Assembly: GCF_022539665.2 (NCBI RefSeq)
Contig: NC_081336.1
Location: 9,462,778 to 9,526,777 of the forward strand
Source: Daphnia carinata
Taxonomy: Eukaryota > Arthropoda > Branchiopoda > Diplostraca > Daphniidae
DNA: 64,000 nt
Direction: 5' to 3'
The stretch's first letter is position 1. Each line of letters opens with the position of its first letter. The notes beneath the pieces are model-generated. The model was not told the origin of the DNA and searched no databases. It saw only the letters and a list, made by a program, of their open reading frames with translations. Shown piece by piece: positions 48,101 to 60,300 of the stretch. Made by a program: the position numbers and the translations under genes.

Positions 48101-49111
48101 GAAACAGATAAGAGACAAATTTGTATAGATTTTCTTTTAACCATAATTAACTAACTTAAATACCTTTGTTCCTTTTAGTTTATGTATGAAATTGAAATGA
48201 AGGCAGCTCTGCAGAGAAAGGATGTCCAGTTGGAGATACTGGAACAGAAAAATATAAATCTTTTTCCCTTTATAGATTAACATGATTCAAACGATCAACG
48301 ATACAACAGTTGGTGCTTTCGATACGATATAGCCCAGTCTATATCGTATCATATGCATGACTAAAGTCTCGTGAATGTCGGTCCCCTCAAAAGAAACCTA
48401 CATGCAATTTTCAAGAATAAAATTAACAAAAAATCAATGCACAGTTAACATAAATTCCTTTAAGAAGCTGTTATTGTTCGTGAGGAATCGCAAATCGGAA
48501 TCAACTCTAACGTACATCCATAAGTTATAAAGACGGCTCGCTTCTCTGTAATCCATTCAAGTACACGTAACATCAAATTTAGCAAAATTAAGCCCACCCT
48601 AACCGCAATCTCTCGCATTATTTCCCAAATCACCAACGACGATCTCAAAAACTTGAAATTCACATGATTCTTAATGCGCAATGAATTCCACAACATAATG
48701 CTCGTCATCTTTTACTCACCCTTTAGAAAACTGTAACCCCAAAAGCGTTCGTGACGTGTGTCGTTCACTCGTTTCCAAACATCCATCATTGATCCAACGA
48801 CCAAGCGCCGAGCTTGCCCAGATGGCCATAAAGTTTTACGACAACTTTCGATACCAGGTGATGAATTGAGTTGTACCTCAAAAAGGAGTGCAGCTCTCCC
48901 CAACAGAAGGGGGGAGGTACGTGAATGATATCCAAAATTCTAGTGGCTTTTTTTTTTTAACCCTCCCCCTTTTCTTTTTTTTTGCTTGTCAGTATTGACG
49001 TGTTCCAGTGAGTAGAAACGACAATTCGACAGTGATCGTCATCTAGAAAGGATTGCAACAGTGCGCTGTGCCTAAACAGGAAGAGAAAGAAAATGGCCTA
49101 ATTTGTTTTAG
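45181..49111. other. AT-rich DNA with gene debris
   Basis: No complete gene. Three pieces are exon-like: (i) plus strand about 45276-45411, a coiled-coil frame (VKTEIISLLESKILQLENRD) ending in TGA; (ii) plus strand about 48180-48279, another coiled-coil frame (YEIEMKAALQRKDVQLEILE) after CTTTTAG, ending in TAA; (iii) minus strand about 46266-46206, RCDGVPDCGEVHAPDF after an AG acceptor, like half of an LDL-receptor class A repeat. Pieces (i) and (ii) resemble the coiled-coil exon of the C1q genes. A perfect 12-bp inverted repeat lies at 48321-48350. Nothing else recognised. Confidence 0.4.
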
Positions 49112-50310
49112 CTATTGTTCGCTTGCACAATTTACGCGAACGGCCAGTCCTTCGAAGAAACTGTTCAACAATTGGCGAAAAATTACGTAAGTGAAATAAA
49201 TTTTTTTTAATCGAATAAAATTGAAAATTTACGTTTTTTTGGGGTTGGGTGGGAAGGCTGAAATTAAAGAAGTTTTGGAAGCTAAAATGGTCCGTTTAGA
49301 AACGAAAGTGATTGGCCTCGAATCGAAAATGCAACAGCAAAATGCGATTGTGATTTCCTTGCAAAACGAACGGCACAGCGACGAGGTGGAGATCAAGTTG
49401 CACGGTACGCAAGTCTTTCTCGTGACTTCAATTAAGAAAGTTTTTGATGACGATTTGCATGCAACATTTCGCTTTGATTTTTGCAGAAACAAAAGCCATC
49501 GTGGACGATTTAGCGATCAAGTTAAACGGTAAGTCTGACGATACATTTACGATGCGATTCTTGTTTGTTTTAAACTGTGGGAATTGAAATGAAAATAGAG
49601 AGAACTAGCGGCGTGACGGACATTGGAAAAATGCCAACATCTTGTTCGGATTTGCAACACATTGGACATCGAATTAGCGGATTGTATTCCGTTATGGGAA
49701 CTCGATCGGTTGAAACAGTTTACTGCAATTTTCATCCCAATGCAAAAGGTATAATTATTAAATCTCTGAATTGCATTTTCATTCTAGCCCTCCATTCGAA
49801 TTCTAAATAGAAATGCAAAAATGGATCGGTTACGTTGATGTGAAATCAGCGTCCACTTATTTCTACGTGACGAGGAGCAGTCCGTTTATGGAAACTAACA
49901 TCCCAATTGCGTTCGACGTGGAGCAATTGAATGTCGGAGGAGCCATGAATTTGCAAACGGGCAAATTCGTGGCACCTCGAGCGGGCAAGTACAGTTTCTC
50001 CATTTCGGGAGTGGCCTATTTCCCTTACACGCAACTGACTCCCGGACTGTACAACGAGACTCCCGTCGTGCCTTCCTATCGCTTTCAAATCAGTTTGATC
50101 AAAAATGGCAATTGGATCGGCTCTGGCTATTCTCACGCGACCAACACGGGCGGTACGTTCGAAACGTTTTCGCTCGAATCGACACTCGGTTTGATCAAAA
50201 ACGATCAAGTCTGGGTGGAGATCTCTGAAATGTCAGACAAGGTGTTGCTCTACGGTCGCCGTTTCACTCATTTCACCGGCGTTTTCCTAGAGGAAGACTT
50301 GACCCAATAG
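49112..50310 (+). CDS. Secreted coiled-coil C1q domain protein (5' exon not identified)
   Basis: Exons 49112-49186, 49257-49404, 49487-49528, 49599-49748, 49811-50310; at least 304 aa. The first exon codes for a hydrophobic segment (LLFACTIYANGQ) and ends ...AKNY/GTAAGT, exactly like exon 1 of the COLFI-C1q gene. Its acceptor TTGTTTTAG implies an upstream exon with the ATG that I could not locate; an alternative is a decayed start. Then come a coiled coil (AEIKEVLEAKMVRLETKVIG), the Cys module MPTSCSDLQHIGHRISGLY, and a C1q domain from about YVDVKSASTYF to TGVFLEEDLTQ. The COLFI-like domain of the sister gene is missing. The two genes flank the non-array segment in opposite orientation. Likely a secreted C1q-type oligomer. 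Confidence 0.75.
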
Positions 50311-50380
50311 CTACGAATGTTAACGTAGGGACAAATCGTATTTGCTATGTTGATGTACTCGAGCTTGAATCGCGATTTCA

Positions 50381-50386
50381 AATAAA
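50381..50386 (+). terminator. Poly(A) signal of the C1q gene
   Basis: AATAAA 71 bp after the TAG at 50308-50310. Confidence 0.6.
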
Positions 50387-52116
50387 ATTCTTCTTGATTC
50401 AATTTTTCTGTTATCGACCATGTCTTGAAGGACATAATAAACAACAAAGAAATTGCCTGGACGAGCTTCCACTTCTGAGGCTTGTCCACACAATTTCTGT
50501 TGGCCTTTATTGAGCTGGAAACTGTTTTCAAAACGACACGGCTAAACTAGAATCGAAACTAACTTGATGTTCAAATTAGATTGCACTTGCTAAAGAAATC
50601 AGACACAATCGCAAGTGGGTTGACAATGCAGAATTGAACGCTTTACACTTTGCCATATGAAGGTGGCGAGATTCTACGATAACTAAGAAACAAATAGCAA
50701 AGGGTCAGAATTTCTTATTTTCTCTATCTGGCTGCCCTCTCCTCCCCAGATTTCTGGGCAGCTAAAATGAATATGAGAGGAACAGACTGAAATGAAAGCC
50801 ACTGACCTGGAAGTTTAAAGTGGATATCCTGTTCCAATTGAGTTCAATCACACATGCAATTTGTGGATATATCAACTCTTCCTAAATGTTTACTTCAGTG
50901 AATGAAATTAAAGCCTGAGACTTTCTTCAATACAATGGTCGATCTTGTACATGTAATGGCTTATTTCCCCTCAAGGTCATAGACAACTGCAAATACTGGC
51001 AATAGAAATGAATGAGTTACAAACATCGTCAATCACATGAGATTTGCTGGAAAGAAGCAACCATATTTACTGAATTTGTCCTTAAGCTGATTCCACACAA
51101 GATTCATCTTCCTTCCACTGTTCAAATGTATGTGCATACTGGGCAAAAGGTCTCATCTCCGTCCTAGAATCAAAAATTGAAAGAACACAGAAATTTTAAT
51201 TGAAAAATTTGTCTGTACCAAACAAGTAAGAACAACTGAAGACAAACTCATATTTAATTTACAGGGGGTGCAAAAACAATGAATTAATTAGACAAACTAG
51301 CCAATTTGCAAATGAATTTCTTTTGGCTAACATAAAAACCCTGGCTGATAAGTTGAAATTTTTTTATTGCACTCAGTCAGCTGCCACAGATATACCACTG
51401 ACCTTAACATGTTGAAAATCGATTGACTGGTTAACACTTCTGCCAATTTCTTTGAAGAATAGTTAAAAATTCTAGAAATGGACCACAATATAAAAACAAT
51501 GTGTTGAAATATAGTTAACCGGTTAATGCAGTGCATTTGTAAAAACGCGATTAACGAAGTCAGTTGATTTAAATCGGGATACGTCTTCTGCTAAGGGGAG
51601 AAGTAAAAACAAAACAAAAGAGCCAAGCAAATAAAGGCGTAAAGGGGGTTGGGGGAGGCACTTACGAATAGTAGCGCTTTTTCGGTGATAACTGGATAAA
51701 GATAACTTATCACAAAGTTCATGAATACATCTATAACCAAAAATTGAAATATTTCGCATCCAAAAATCACCAAACTTATAAATGCATAAAATAATAAAAA
51801 TAAGGAAGGGGTGATCAGGGCTATTAAATTTATAATATAGAGTCAGTGATGGGAAACGTAATGCCATGCTTATTGAGGATTGAAAAATTCATCATTATTT
51901 TCTGGAGATATCGAATCGTTGTGTAAGAAACGGTTTTCACTAATGATAAACCTGGTCAATGGCTAACACAGTTTTGTGTGGTTCACGATAAACGTTATCT
52001 ACCGAAGGCGTTGGTCATTTGCGTAGATGTATAAGGAAGCTCTTGCAACAACGTCATTCGAAAACTGTACATTGCGGAATTATTCAGTTATCCTGTATTT
52101 GGTGAGTATCGAAAAT
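50387..52116. other. Edge of the second array and upstream flank of gene F
   Basis: No gene seen. Similarity to array spacers starts at about 50800 (GAAGTTTAAAGTGGATATCC, also at 14090) and continues through 51480. The GGCACTT...GTAGCGC block near 51655 and the conserved 5' region from about 51900 follow. The large block carrying the candidate 5' UTR exon is absent here. Confidence 0.65.
51987..51999. promoter_or_regulatory. GATA-like inverted repeat upstream of gene F
   Basis: GATAAACGTTATC, starting 130 bp before the ATG at 52117; same spacing as in genes B, C, D and E. Confidence 0.4.
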
Positions 52117-55100
52117 ATGGCGGGTGCTTTATGCCAAGTGTTTGAAGGAAAGTTCGGAGTTGGCGATGTTGAAATGAAAAGAGTTCCAGTACGTCGTGTC
52201 CAAAAAAATGAAGAAGTAGAAGCTTTACTAAAGTTGGATCATCCGAACATCGTCAAACTTTTTCACTGTGAAAGTGACCACGACTATATGTAGGATATTT
52301 CTTATTATTTTGAATCAGAATACACTATCAATAATGATTTTATTGTGTTTTTTTTATCGTGTTACCAGGTACTATGAATTGGGCCCGTGTTTGGTCACTT
52401 TAGATCAGCTGTTCTTGAAGTCGGATGATGCCAAAAATTACAACGGACGCATGCCACACCATATCGATGGTTTGCTCCAATTAGCTTCTGGTATCGCATA
52501 CATCCATTCAAAGAATTTAGTTCATGGAGACATCAAACCAGAAAATGTCCTGATTGCGGAGGGACCTGCTGGCCAAGATGAGATAACCCTCAAATGGACA
52601 AATTTTGGACTGATCAGACGTGTTAGTGAAGTAAGGCAAAACAGTCTTATCAGAACCAATAAGGCATGGTTAGCCCCCGAGTTGCTTCAATTGGCAAGAC
52701 TTTTGGAAAACGTAGATGAGATCAGTTATGAAGACGGCATCAAACACGACGTTTTTGCCCTGGGACTAGTTTTCGGTAGTCTATTCTTGAACGGCGAACA
52801 TCTCTACGGTTCCATCGAAAATGAAATTGAAATTGCCGACAGCATAGTTGAAGGAAACCCCATCAACATGCTAAGTAATACTTGATTTACTAGAATGATA
52901 TTGTTTTCTGATTTAAAAAGTTGATTGCTTTACCTAGAAATGGATGGTAAATTACGCGACTGTTACGAGAATGACGTATTGAAAAAAATTTTGAAAAACG
53001 ACCCCAAGGAAAGAATGACATCGATGGAAGTAGTCGTTCAATTGCACTCGATCAAGGATAAGGTATAATGAATTTAAATCAAGTCGAGCAACAATATATA
53101 CGCGTTTAATTGATTTAATTTAGCTCACTGGAAAGGAAAAAGAATTGCTTGAATTGTGTGGGCGTGATTCGCGAGAGGATCTCACCGGAAAAATAAAAGG
53201 ATTAATTCAGTTCGGAATAAACCTGGACGCAAGGGACAAAGATGGAAGGAATGCGCTTCATTATTTGTGTCGATACCATTCAAGCAAAAACCTAATCGAC
53301 GCAATTCAAATCTTGATCCAATCCGGAATCGACGCAAAGGCAAAAAGCAACGATGGATCAAATGCGCTCCATTATTTATGTCGAGACAATTCATCCCGAA
53401 ATCTATTCGCCGCAGTTGATTTTTTGACTGAAATCGGAGTGGATGAAATGGCAAAGGACAAAGATGGGTGGACTGCGTTACACTATTTGCAAAATAAAGA
53501 TAAGAAAGAAATGAAAATTTCGTTCGACCGCGAAAAACGAATAGGAGAAGGTGGTTTTGGTACGGTATTCAAAGGGAAGTTCGGAGGTCGTGAAGTAGCA
53601 GTCAAAAGAGTTGAAATACATCGAGTCAACGAAAGAGAAGAAAAAGCAATGCTAAAGTTAGATCATCCAAACATCGTCAAACTTCTCCACTGTGCAATGG
53701 ACAAAAACTTTATGTAGGATATTTTTTTCTGGTTTTAAATGCCAGTATGATTTCAAAATTGATTGTTTTTTGTTTTCGTTATCTTTTGAAAGGTACTACG
53801 TATTGGAATTATGTGTCACTTCTTTAGATCAACTTTTCTTGAAGGAGGATAATCCCAAAATATACGATGGAATCATACTTTGCATTTTTCATCAGCTAGC
53901 TACAGGCCTGGCATACATCCATTCAAAGAATTTAATTCATCGAGACATTAAACCGGAAAACATTCTCATTATGCGAAGTCCTGAAAAGCATGAATCAATA
54001 ATAATCAAATGGTCTGATTTTGGACTGGCCAAATCCGTAAACGAAAAGGGACTTCACACGTGGACTGGAGCGAACGGAACCAGAAAATGGTTCGCACCCG
54101 AAGTGCTGAAAAAACTTCTCGACGAAGAAAAGGCGAAAAACGATGACTTTTGGGGCACCGTCAAGAGCGATGTGTTTGTCCTCGGCCTCGTCTTCGGTTA
54201 CATTTTCTTGGAGGGAAAACATCTATTCGGTTCAAGTGAAAGACAAATTCATGATAACATAATTGGAGGACGTCCGGTGAATATGAATAGTAATACCAAT
54301 TTACTTCCATACTATTTTACTCTTCTATTTATGAACATTTGGTTGCTAAATGCTAGATATTGATGGCGAAGTGCGCAAATATTATGAGGATAACTTACTA
54401 ACCAAAATGCTGGAAGACGATCCGGAAAAAAGAATAAAATCGGCACAGGTTGTCCAACAACTGGAATCCATTAAGAATAAAGTAATATTATAATTTTTTT
54501 TTGTAAGTTAAAACGTAGCAATCTAGATAATCGTTAATTTCTCCAATTTAGTTGACTGAAAAAGAAAAAGAATTTCGTGAACTTTGTGCTACTAACTCTT
54601 CGCCTGATCTATTAGAAAGAATCAACGACTTCATTCGCCTTGGAATCGATGTGAATGCAAAGGGCAATGATGGGCGGAATGCGCTTCATAATTTGTGTCT
54701 ATCAAATTCAAGCTCAAATTTAATTGACGCCATTCAACTCTTAATCCAAAAGGGAATCGATGTGAATGCAAAGGACTATGATGGATGGAATGCGCTCCAT
54801 TATTTGTGTAAATCAAATTCAAGCTCATATTTAATTGACGCCATTCAACTCTTAATCCAAAACGGAATTGATATGAATGCCAAGGACAATTTAGGACGGA
54901 ATGCGCTCTTTCATTTGTGTGGCTGGAATAAAAGCTTAAACATAACTCTTGCCATTGAACTCCTAAGTAACAAAGGAATTGACGTGAACGCAAGGAACAA
55001 TTTTGGACGAAATGCGCTCCATCTTTTGTGTCGAAACCATTCAAGCCCAAAAATAATTGACGCCATTCAACTCTTACGCGACAAAGAAATTGAGGTGAAT

Positions 55101-55664
55101 GCAAAGGACAAGTTCGGACGGAATGCGCTTCATTATTTAAGTGAATCAAATTCAAGTCCAACTTTAATTGACGCCATTCGACTCTTAATCAAACTGGGAA
55201 TTGATGTGAATGCCAAGGACAATTTAGGACGGAATGCGCTCTTTCATTTGTGTGGCTGGAATAAAAGTTCAAACATAACTTTTGCCATTGAACTCTTGAA
55301 CAACAACGGAATTGATGTGAACGCAAAGGACGAGTGTGGACTGAATGCGCTCCATTATTTATGCCAATCAAATTCAAGCTCAAATTTAATTGCAGCCATG
55401 CAACTCTTAATCAAAGTGGGAATTGATGTGAATGCAAACGACAATCGTGGACGGAATGGGCTCCATCATTTGTGTCGAAACAACTCAAGCCCAAAATGTG
55501 AGTGGAATTCAAGTCCAAATTTAATTGTCGCCATTCAACTTTTACTCAAACTGGAAAATTGTGTCGTATCAAACGGTCACGATGCACGAAGTTATTTACT
55601 CGATAATGATAAGATTACCAACAAGAACGAAATCCTAAAACTACTCGACGAAGCACTTCTTTAG
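52117..55664 (+). CDS. Gene F: pseudokinase-ANK-kinase-ANK protein, intact
   Basis: Seven exons: 52117-52289, 52369-52874, 52938-53062, 53124-53713, 53793-54289, 54357-54481, 54552-55664; 1042 aa with no frameshift, the best representative of the family. The start is AATATGGCG. Residues 1-268: pseudokinase (VEMK at beta-3, HGDIKPEN, NFG). Residues 269-397: three ankyrin repeats (one fewer than sisters). Residues 398-672: kinase with GEGGFG, VAVK, HRDIKPEN, DFG and WFAPEVL, all catalytic residues present. Residues 673-1042: eight 37-aa ankyrin repeats, one with a short internal duplication near 55490, then the NGHDAR...NKNEI-LKLLDEA cap. IRE1/RNase L-like kinases with no KEN nuclease. No signal peptide or membrane span, so cytosolic or nuclear. 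A pseudokinase controlling the linked kinase is an inference by analogy with other tandem kinase pairs. Confidence 0.85.
54640..55560 (+). repeat. Tandem ankyrin-coding repeats (gene F)
   Basis: Eight 111-bp units. Units 3 and 6 are a diverged subtype (ALFHLCGWNKS, AIELL) alternating with the common type, which suggests an internal duplication of three units. Confidence 0.85.
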
Positions 55665-57308
55665 CTGAATTATAACTCGTTTCTAGGTAATGAAATGCGC
55701 TTTGACGATTGAAAGCTAAAACAAGGCGACTCTGCCATATTCTGAATACTTTCATCTTTTAACTCTAGGGAACTCAACTGTCCCGCTTTCTTGGCTGTAT
55801 TGCACAGGCTGACTGACTTCAATTTCAGCAATACAAAAATGACTGCATCGCGCTGGATTGTTATGAATCCTTTATCACTTTAGCTAGTTGATTGCAACTC
55901 ATTCGGCAATTTGAAAATTCTATGTGGGCATTTAGCAAACGACTTGAAAATGAAAGAAAGTATCAAAGGATACAAACCGGCAGGTGATTCACCATCGGTT
56001 CAACAAGCCTTTTTTCACTTTGGAAAATTATTTCATTTCATTTCAAGCTTCCAGCAGAACTCTAATGGAACTGATACAGGAGAAAAAATGCAATGCAGTA
56101 AAGAACCTGAGTACGCGCGGAAAAATGCTATAATAAAACCAAAAATATCTCGAATGATGAAAAAAAATCGAGTTTTCCTACGTTAACTGAAGGACAAATA
56201 ATAACCGCTTTCCTTAATAGACCTAACTGTGAGCGTTAAATTTTTGAATTAAAAAAGAAAATTGAACATGAAATCAGTGCGACCGCCAAACTTAACAGCC
56301 TAACGGGCAATTAAATATGTTCTTGCTCGCTGGGTTGTAACGAGAGAACAAAAAATATCTAAAAACTAACCTGAAAATGGAGCAGAGAACTTCCTCCGTT
56401 ATGAATTGCATTCAAACGCAGCACAGCCAACGGCGAACTATCTGGTTTACATTGGGCGATTGAGTAGTGGTTCCTGCATTCCAGTCGAGGGCGCCAGTTG
56501 TCTCTTAACCAGCTGACCGTCTTGCCAACGTCGTTTTTCTTTTTTCTTTCCCATACTGTCGTAAGCGAAATAGTGCACTACATGAATAAGAGCGAGTTCA
56601 TCAGCAATTCATCCATGTAGTCCATTGCCTCAAATTACACTTGCCATATCTCATTTGAACACTTAATTGTTGCAGCCAAAAATATGGGTAGCAATAAAAG
56701 TGAATGAAATTCTCTCAAGTGCAGTTGGTAACATGTCCAGGTATGATGCATTTAAAAGAGGGAAAGGTCTGGTGCTAAAAAGAGCAACAAAAGCAAAATA
56801 AAAACAAGTAAATAATGTAGAAAAGCCGGTAGGGGGAGGCACTTGGTCATAGATACGGGTAGTGGCCCATTTTCGGTGACGACTACATAAAGATAAGCAA
56901 ATTGTTAACATGATAATACAGCGATAATAATACACCTATAACCAAAAAATGGAAATGTTACACATCCAAAAACACCAAAGAAAATTATAAATGAATAAAA
57001 TAATAAACACAAGGCAAGGGCCATCGAGTTATTAAATTTATAACACAGAGTCAATGATGGGAATAGGAATGCCATGCTAATTCAGGATTGAAAAATTCAT
57101 TATTATTTTCTGGCAGTATCGAATCGTTGTGTAAGAAACGCTTTTCACTACTGATAAACCTGGCCAATAGATTACACGATAAGACATTCTCTAGCAAATG
57201 CGTTGTTCATTTGCGTAGGTCTAAAAGGAAGCCATTGCAACAACGTCATTCGAAAACTGTACATCGCGGAACTATTCAGTTGTCCTGTATTTGGTGAATA
57301 TAAAAAAT
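55665..57308. other. Spacer between genes F and G (repeated unit flank)
   Basis: No gene recognised. Holds the 3' flank (about 55830-56100), GCGACCGCCAAACTTAAC near 56278, a shortened form of the large block (56350-56680), then jumps at GTTGCAGCCAAAAATATGGG to the TTGGTCAT...ATACGGG block near 56842. The GATA-like palindrome is degenerate here (GATAAGACATTCTC near 57178). A 91-codon ORF at 55911-56186 lies within the repeated 3' flank and is not kept elsewhere. Confidence 0.65.
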
Positions 57309-60300
57309 ATGGCGGATGGTTCAGGTCAAGTGTTTGAAGGAAAGTTAAGAGTTGAAACGAAGAGAGTTCGAGTACATCGTGATCACAAAAATAAAGAATA
57401 TAAGGTATAATGAATTTAACTCAAGTTGAGCAATCACATATGCATATGTCAATTCGTTCAATTTAGCTCACTGGAAAAGAAAACGAATTGCTTGAATTGT
57501 GTGGAAGTGATTCGCGATCGGATCTAACGGGAAAAATTAAACAATTAATTCAGTTCGGAATTAACCTGGACGCAAAGGACAAAGACGGGAGGAATGGGCT
57601 TCACCTTTTGTGTCGGAACTATTCAAACCCAAAATTAATTGACGCCATTCAACTCTTAATCGGAAGCGGAATCGACGTGAATGCAAAGGACAACGATGGA
57701 ATGAATGCCATTCATTATTTATTTCGATATAATTCAAGCCCAAATTTACTTGACGCAGTTGATATTTTGATTGAAGTCGGAGTGGATATGCGGGCAAAGG
57801 ACAAAGATGGACGGAATGCGTTGTATTATTTGCAAATTAAAGATAAGAAGGTAATGAAAATTTGGATCGACCGCGATGCCCCTCTAATAGGAGAAGGTGG
57901 CTTTGGTACGGTATTCAAAGGGAAGTTTGGAGGTCGTGAAGTTGCAGTCAAAAGAGTTGAAATGCGTCATGTGGACAAAAGAGAAGAAGGAGCAATGCTA
58001 AAATTAGATCATCCGAACATCGTCAAACTTCTTCATTGTGAAACGGACAACGACTTTATGTAAGACATTTTTTTCTGAATTTTAATAATAAAATGATTCC
58101 AAAATTGATGTTGGATTCATTGATTGAAATGTTTTTTGTTTTCGCGTAAAAGGTACTACGCATTGGAATTATGTGAAGCTTCTTTAGATCAAGTTTTCCT
58201 GAAGTCGGATGATCCCAAAAAATACATCGGACGTATGCCACCTCCTATCGAAATATTCCGTCAATTAACTACAGGACTGGAATACATCCATTTAGAGAAA
58301 TTAATTTATCGAGACATTAAACCGAGCAACATCCTCATTAAGCCTTATGGACATGAAGACACAATAATCAAGTGGTCTGATTTTGGACTGGCCAAATCCG
58401 TAAACGAAAAGGGACTTCACTCGTGGTGTGAAGTGAGAGGAACCAGAAAATGGTACGCACCCGAAGTGCTGGAAAAACTCATCAACGGAAAAAAGGCGGA
58501 AAATGAAGAGTTTTGGGGCACCGTCAAGAGCGATGTGTTTGTCCTCGGCCTCGTCTTCGGATATATTTTTTTGAAGGGAGAACATCTATTCGGTTCAAGT
58601 GAAACTGAAATTCACAGGAACATAATTGGAAAAGATCCAGTGCATATGATGAGTAATTCCAATTCACTTCCATACTATTTTACTCTTCCACTTACGACCA
58701 TTTGGTTGCTTAATTCTAGATATTGATGGCGAAGTGCGCAAATATTATGCGGATGGCTTACTAAAGAAAATGTTGGAATACGATACGGATAAAAGAATTA
58801 CTTCGAAAGAAGTCGTCAAACAACTGGAATCCATTAAGAATAAAGTAATTTTTTTTTTGCTTAGTTAAGAAGAAACAACATATACAATAGTAAATTTCTC
58901 CAATTTAGTTGACTGAAAAAGAAGAAGAATTTCGCCAACTTTGTGCTCGGCATTCTTCGCCTGATCTAGTAGGAAGAATAAAAGACTTAATTCGCCTTGG
59001 AATTGATGTGAATGCAAAGGACTTTAATGGACGGAATGCGCTCCACCTTTTGTGTCGGTTTTATTCAAACCCAAAATTAACCGACGCCATTCAACTCTTA
59101 ATAGGAAGCGGAATCGACGTGAATGCAAGGGACAACGATGGAATGAATGCCATTCATTATTTATGTCGATACCATTCAAGTCAAAACTTAATCGACGCTA
59201 TTCAAATCTTGAATCAATCGGGAATCGACGCGAAGGCAAAAACTAACGATGGATCAAATGCGCTCCATTATTTATGCCGAGACAATTCAACCCCAAATTT
59301 ATTCGACGCAATTGAAATTTTGACTATATTCGGAGTGGATGCGAAAGCAAAGGACAATGATGGGTGGAATGCGTTGTATTATTTGTATAATAAAGATAAG
59401 AAGGAAATGAAAATTTGGATCAATCGGGATACTTCTCCAATAGGGAGAGGTGGCTTTGGTATGGTATTTAAAGGGAAGTTCGAAGGTCGTGAAGTGGCAG
59501 TCAAAAGAGTTGAAATACATCGAGTCAACGAAAGAGAAGAAAAAGCAATGCTAAAGTTAGATCATCCAAACATCGTCAAACTACTTCACTGTGAAAAGGA
59601 CAACGACTTTATGTATGACATTTTTTCTGGTTTTAAATAACAATGTGATTTCAAAATTGATTTGTTTTTTTTTGTTTTCGTTATCTTGTAAAAGGTACTA
59701 CGCATTGGAATTGTGTGTCGCTTCGTTAGACCAAGTTTTCCTGGAGGAGGATGATCCCAAAAAATACAACGGACGTATGCCACGTCAAATCGAAATATTC
59801 TGTCAATTAGCTACCGGCCTGGCGTACATCCATTCAAAGCAATTAATTCATCGAGACATTCAACCGAGCAGCATCCTTATTAAGCAAAGTGCTGATACGC
59901 ACGAAGAGATAATAATGAAATGGTCTGACTTTGGACTGGCCAAATCCGTAAACGAAAAGGGATATCATTCGTGGTCTGGAGTGAGAGGAACCAGAACTTG
60001 GTACGCACCCGAAGTGCTGGAAAAACTCATCAACGAAGAAAAGATGGGGAACAAAGAGTTTTGGGGCACGGTCAAGAGCGATGTCTTTGTCCTCGGCCTC
60101 GTCTTCGGATATATCTTTTTGGATGGAGAACATCTGTTCGGGTTCACGTGAAAAAGAAATTCACGATAACATAATTAGAAAACAAGCGGTGAATATGAAA
60201 AGTAATCCCAATGTACTTCCATTCTATTTTACTCTTCTATTTATTAACACTTGGTTGCTTAATTCTAGATATTGATGGCGAAATGCGCAAATATTATGAG

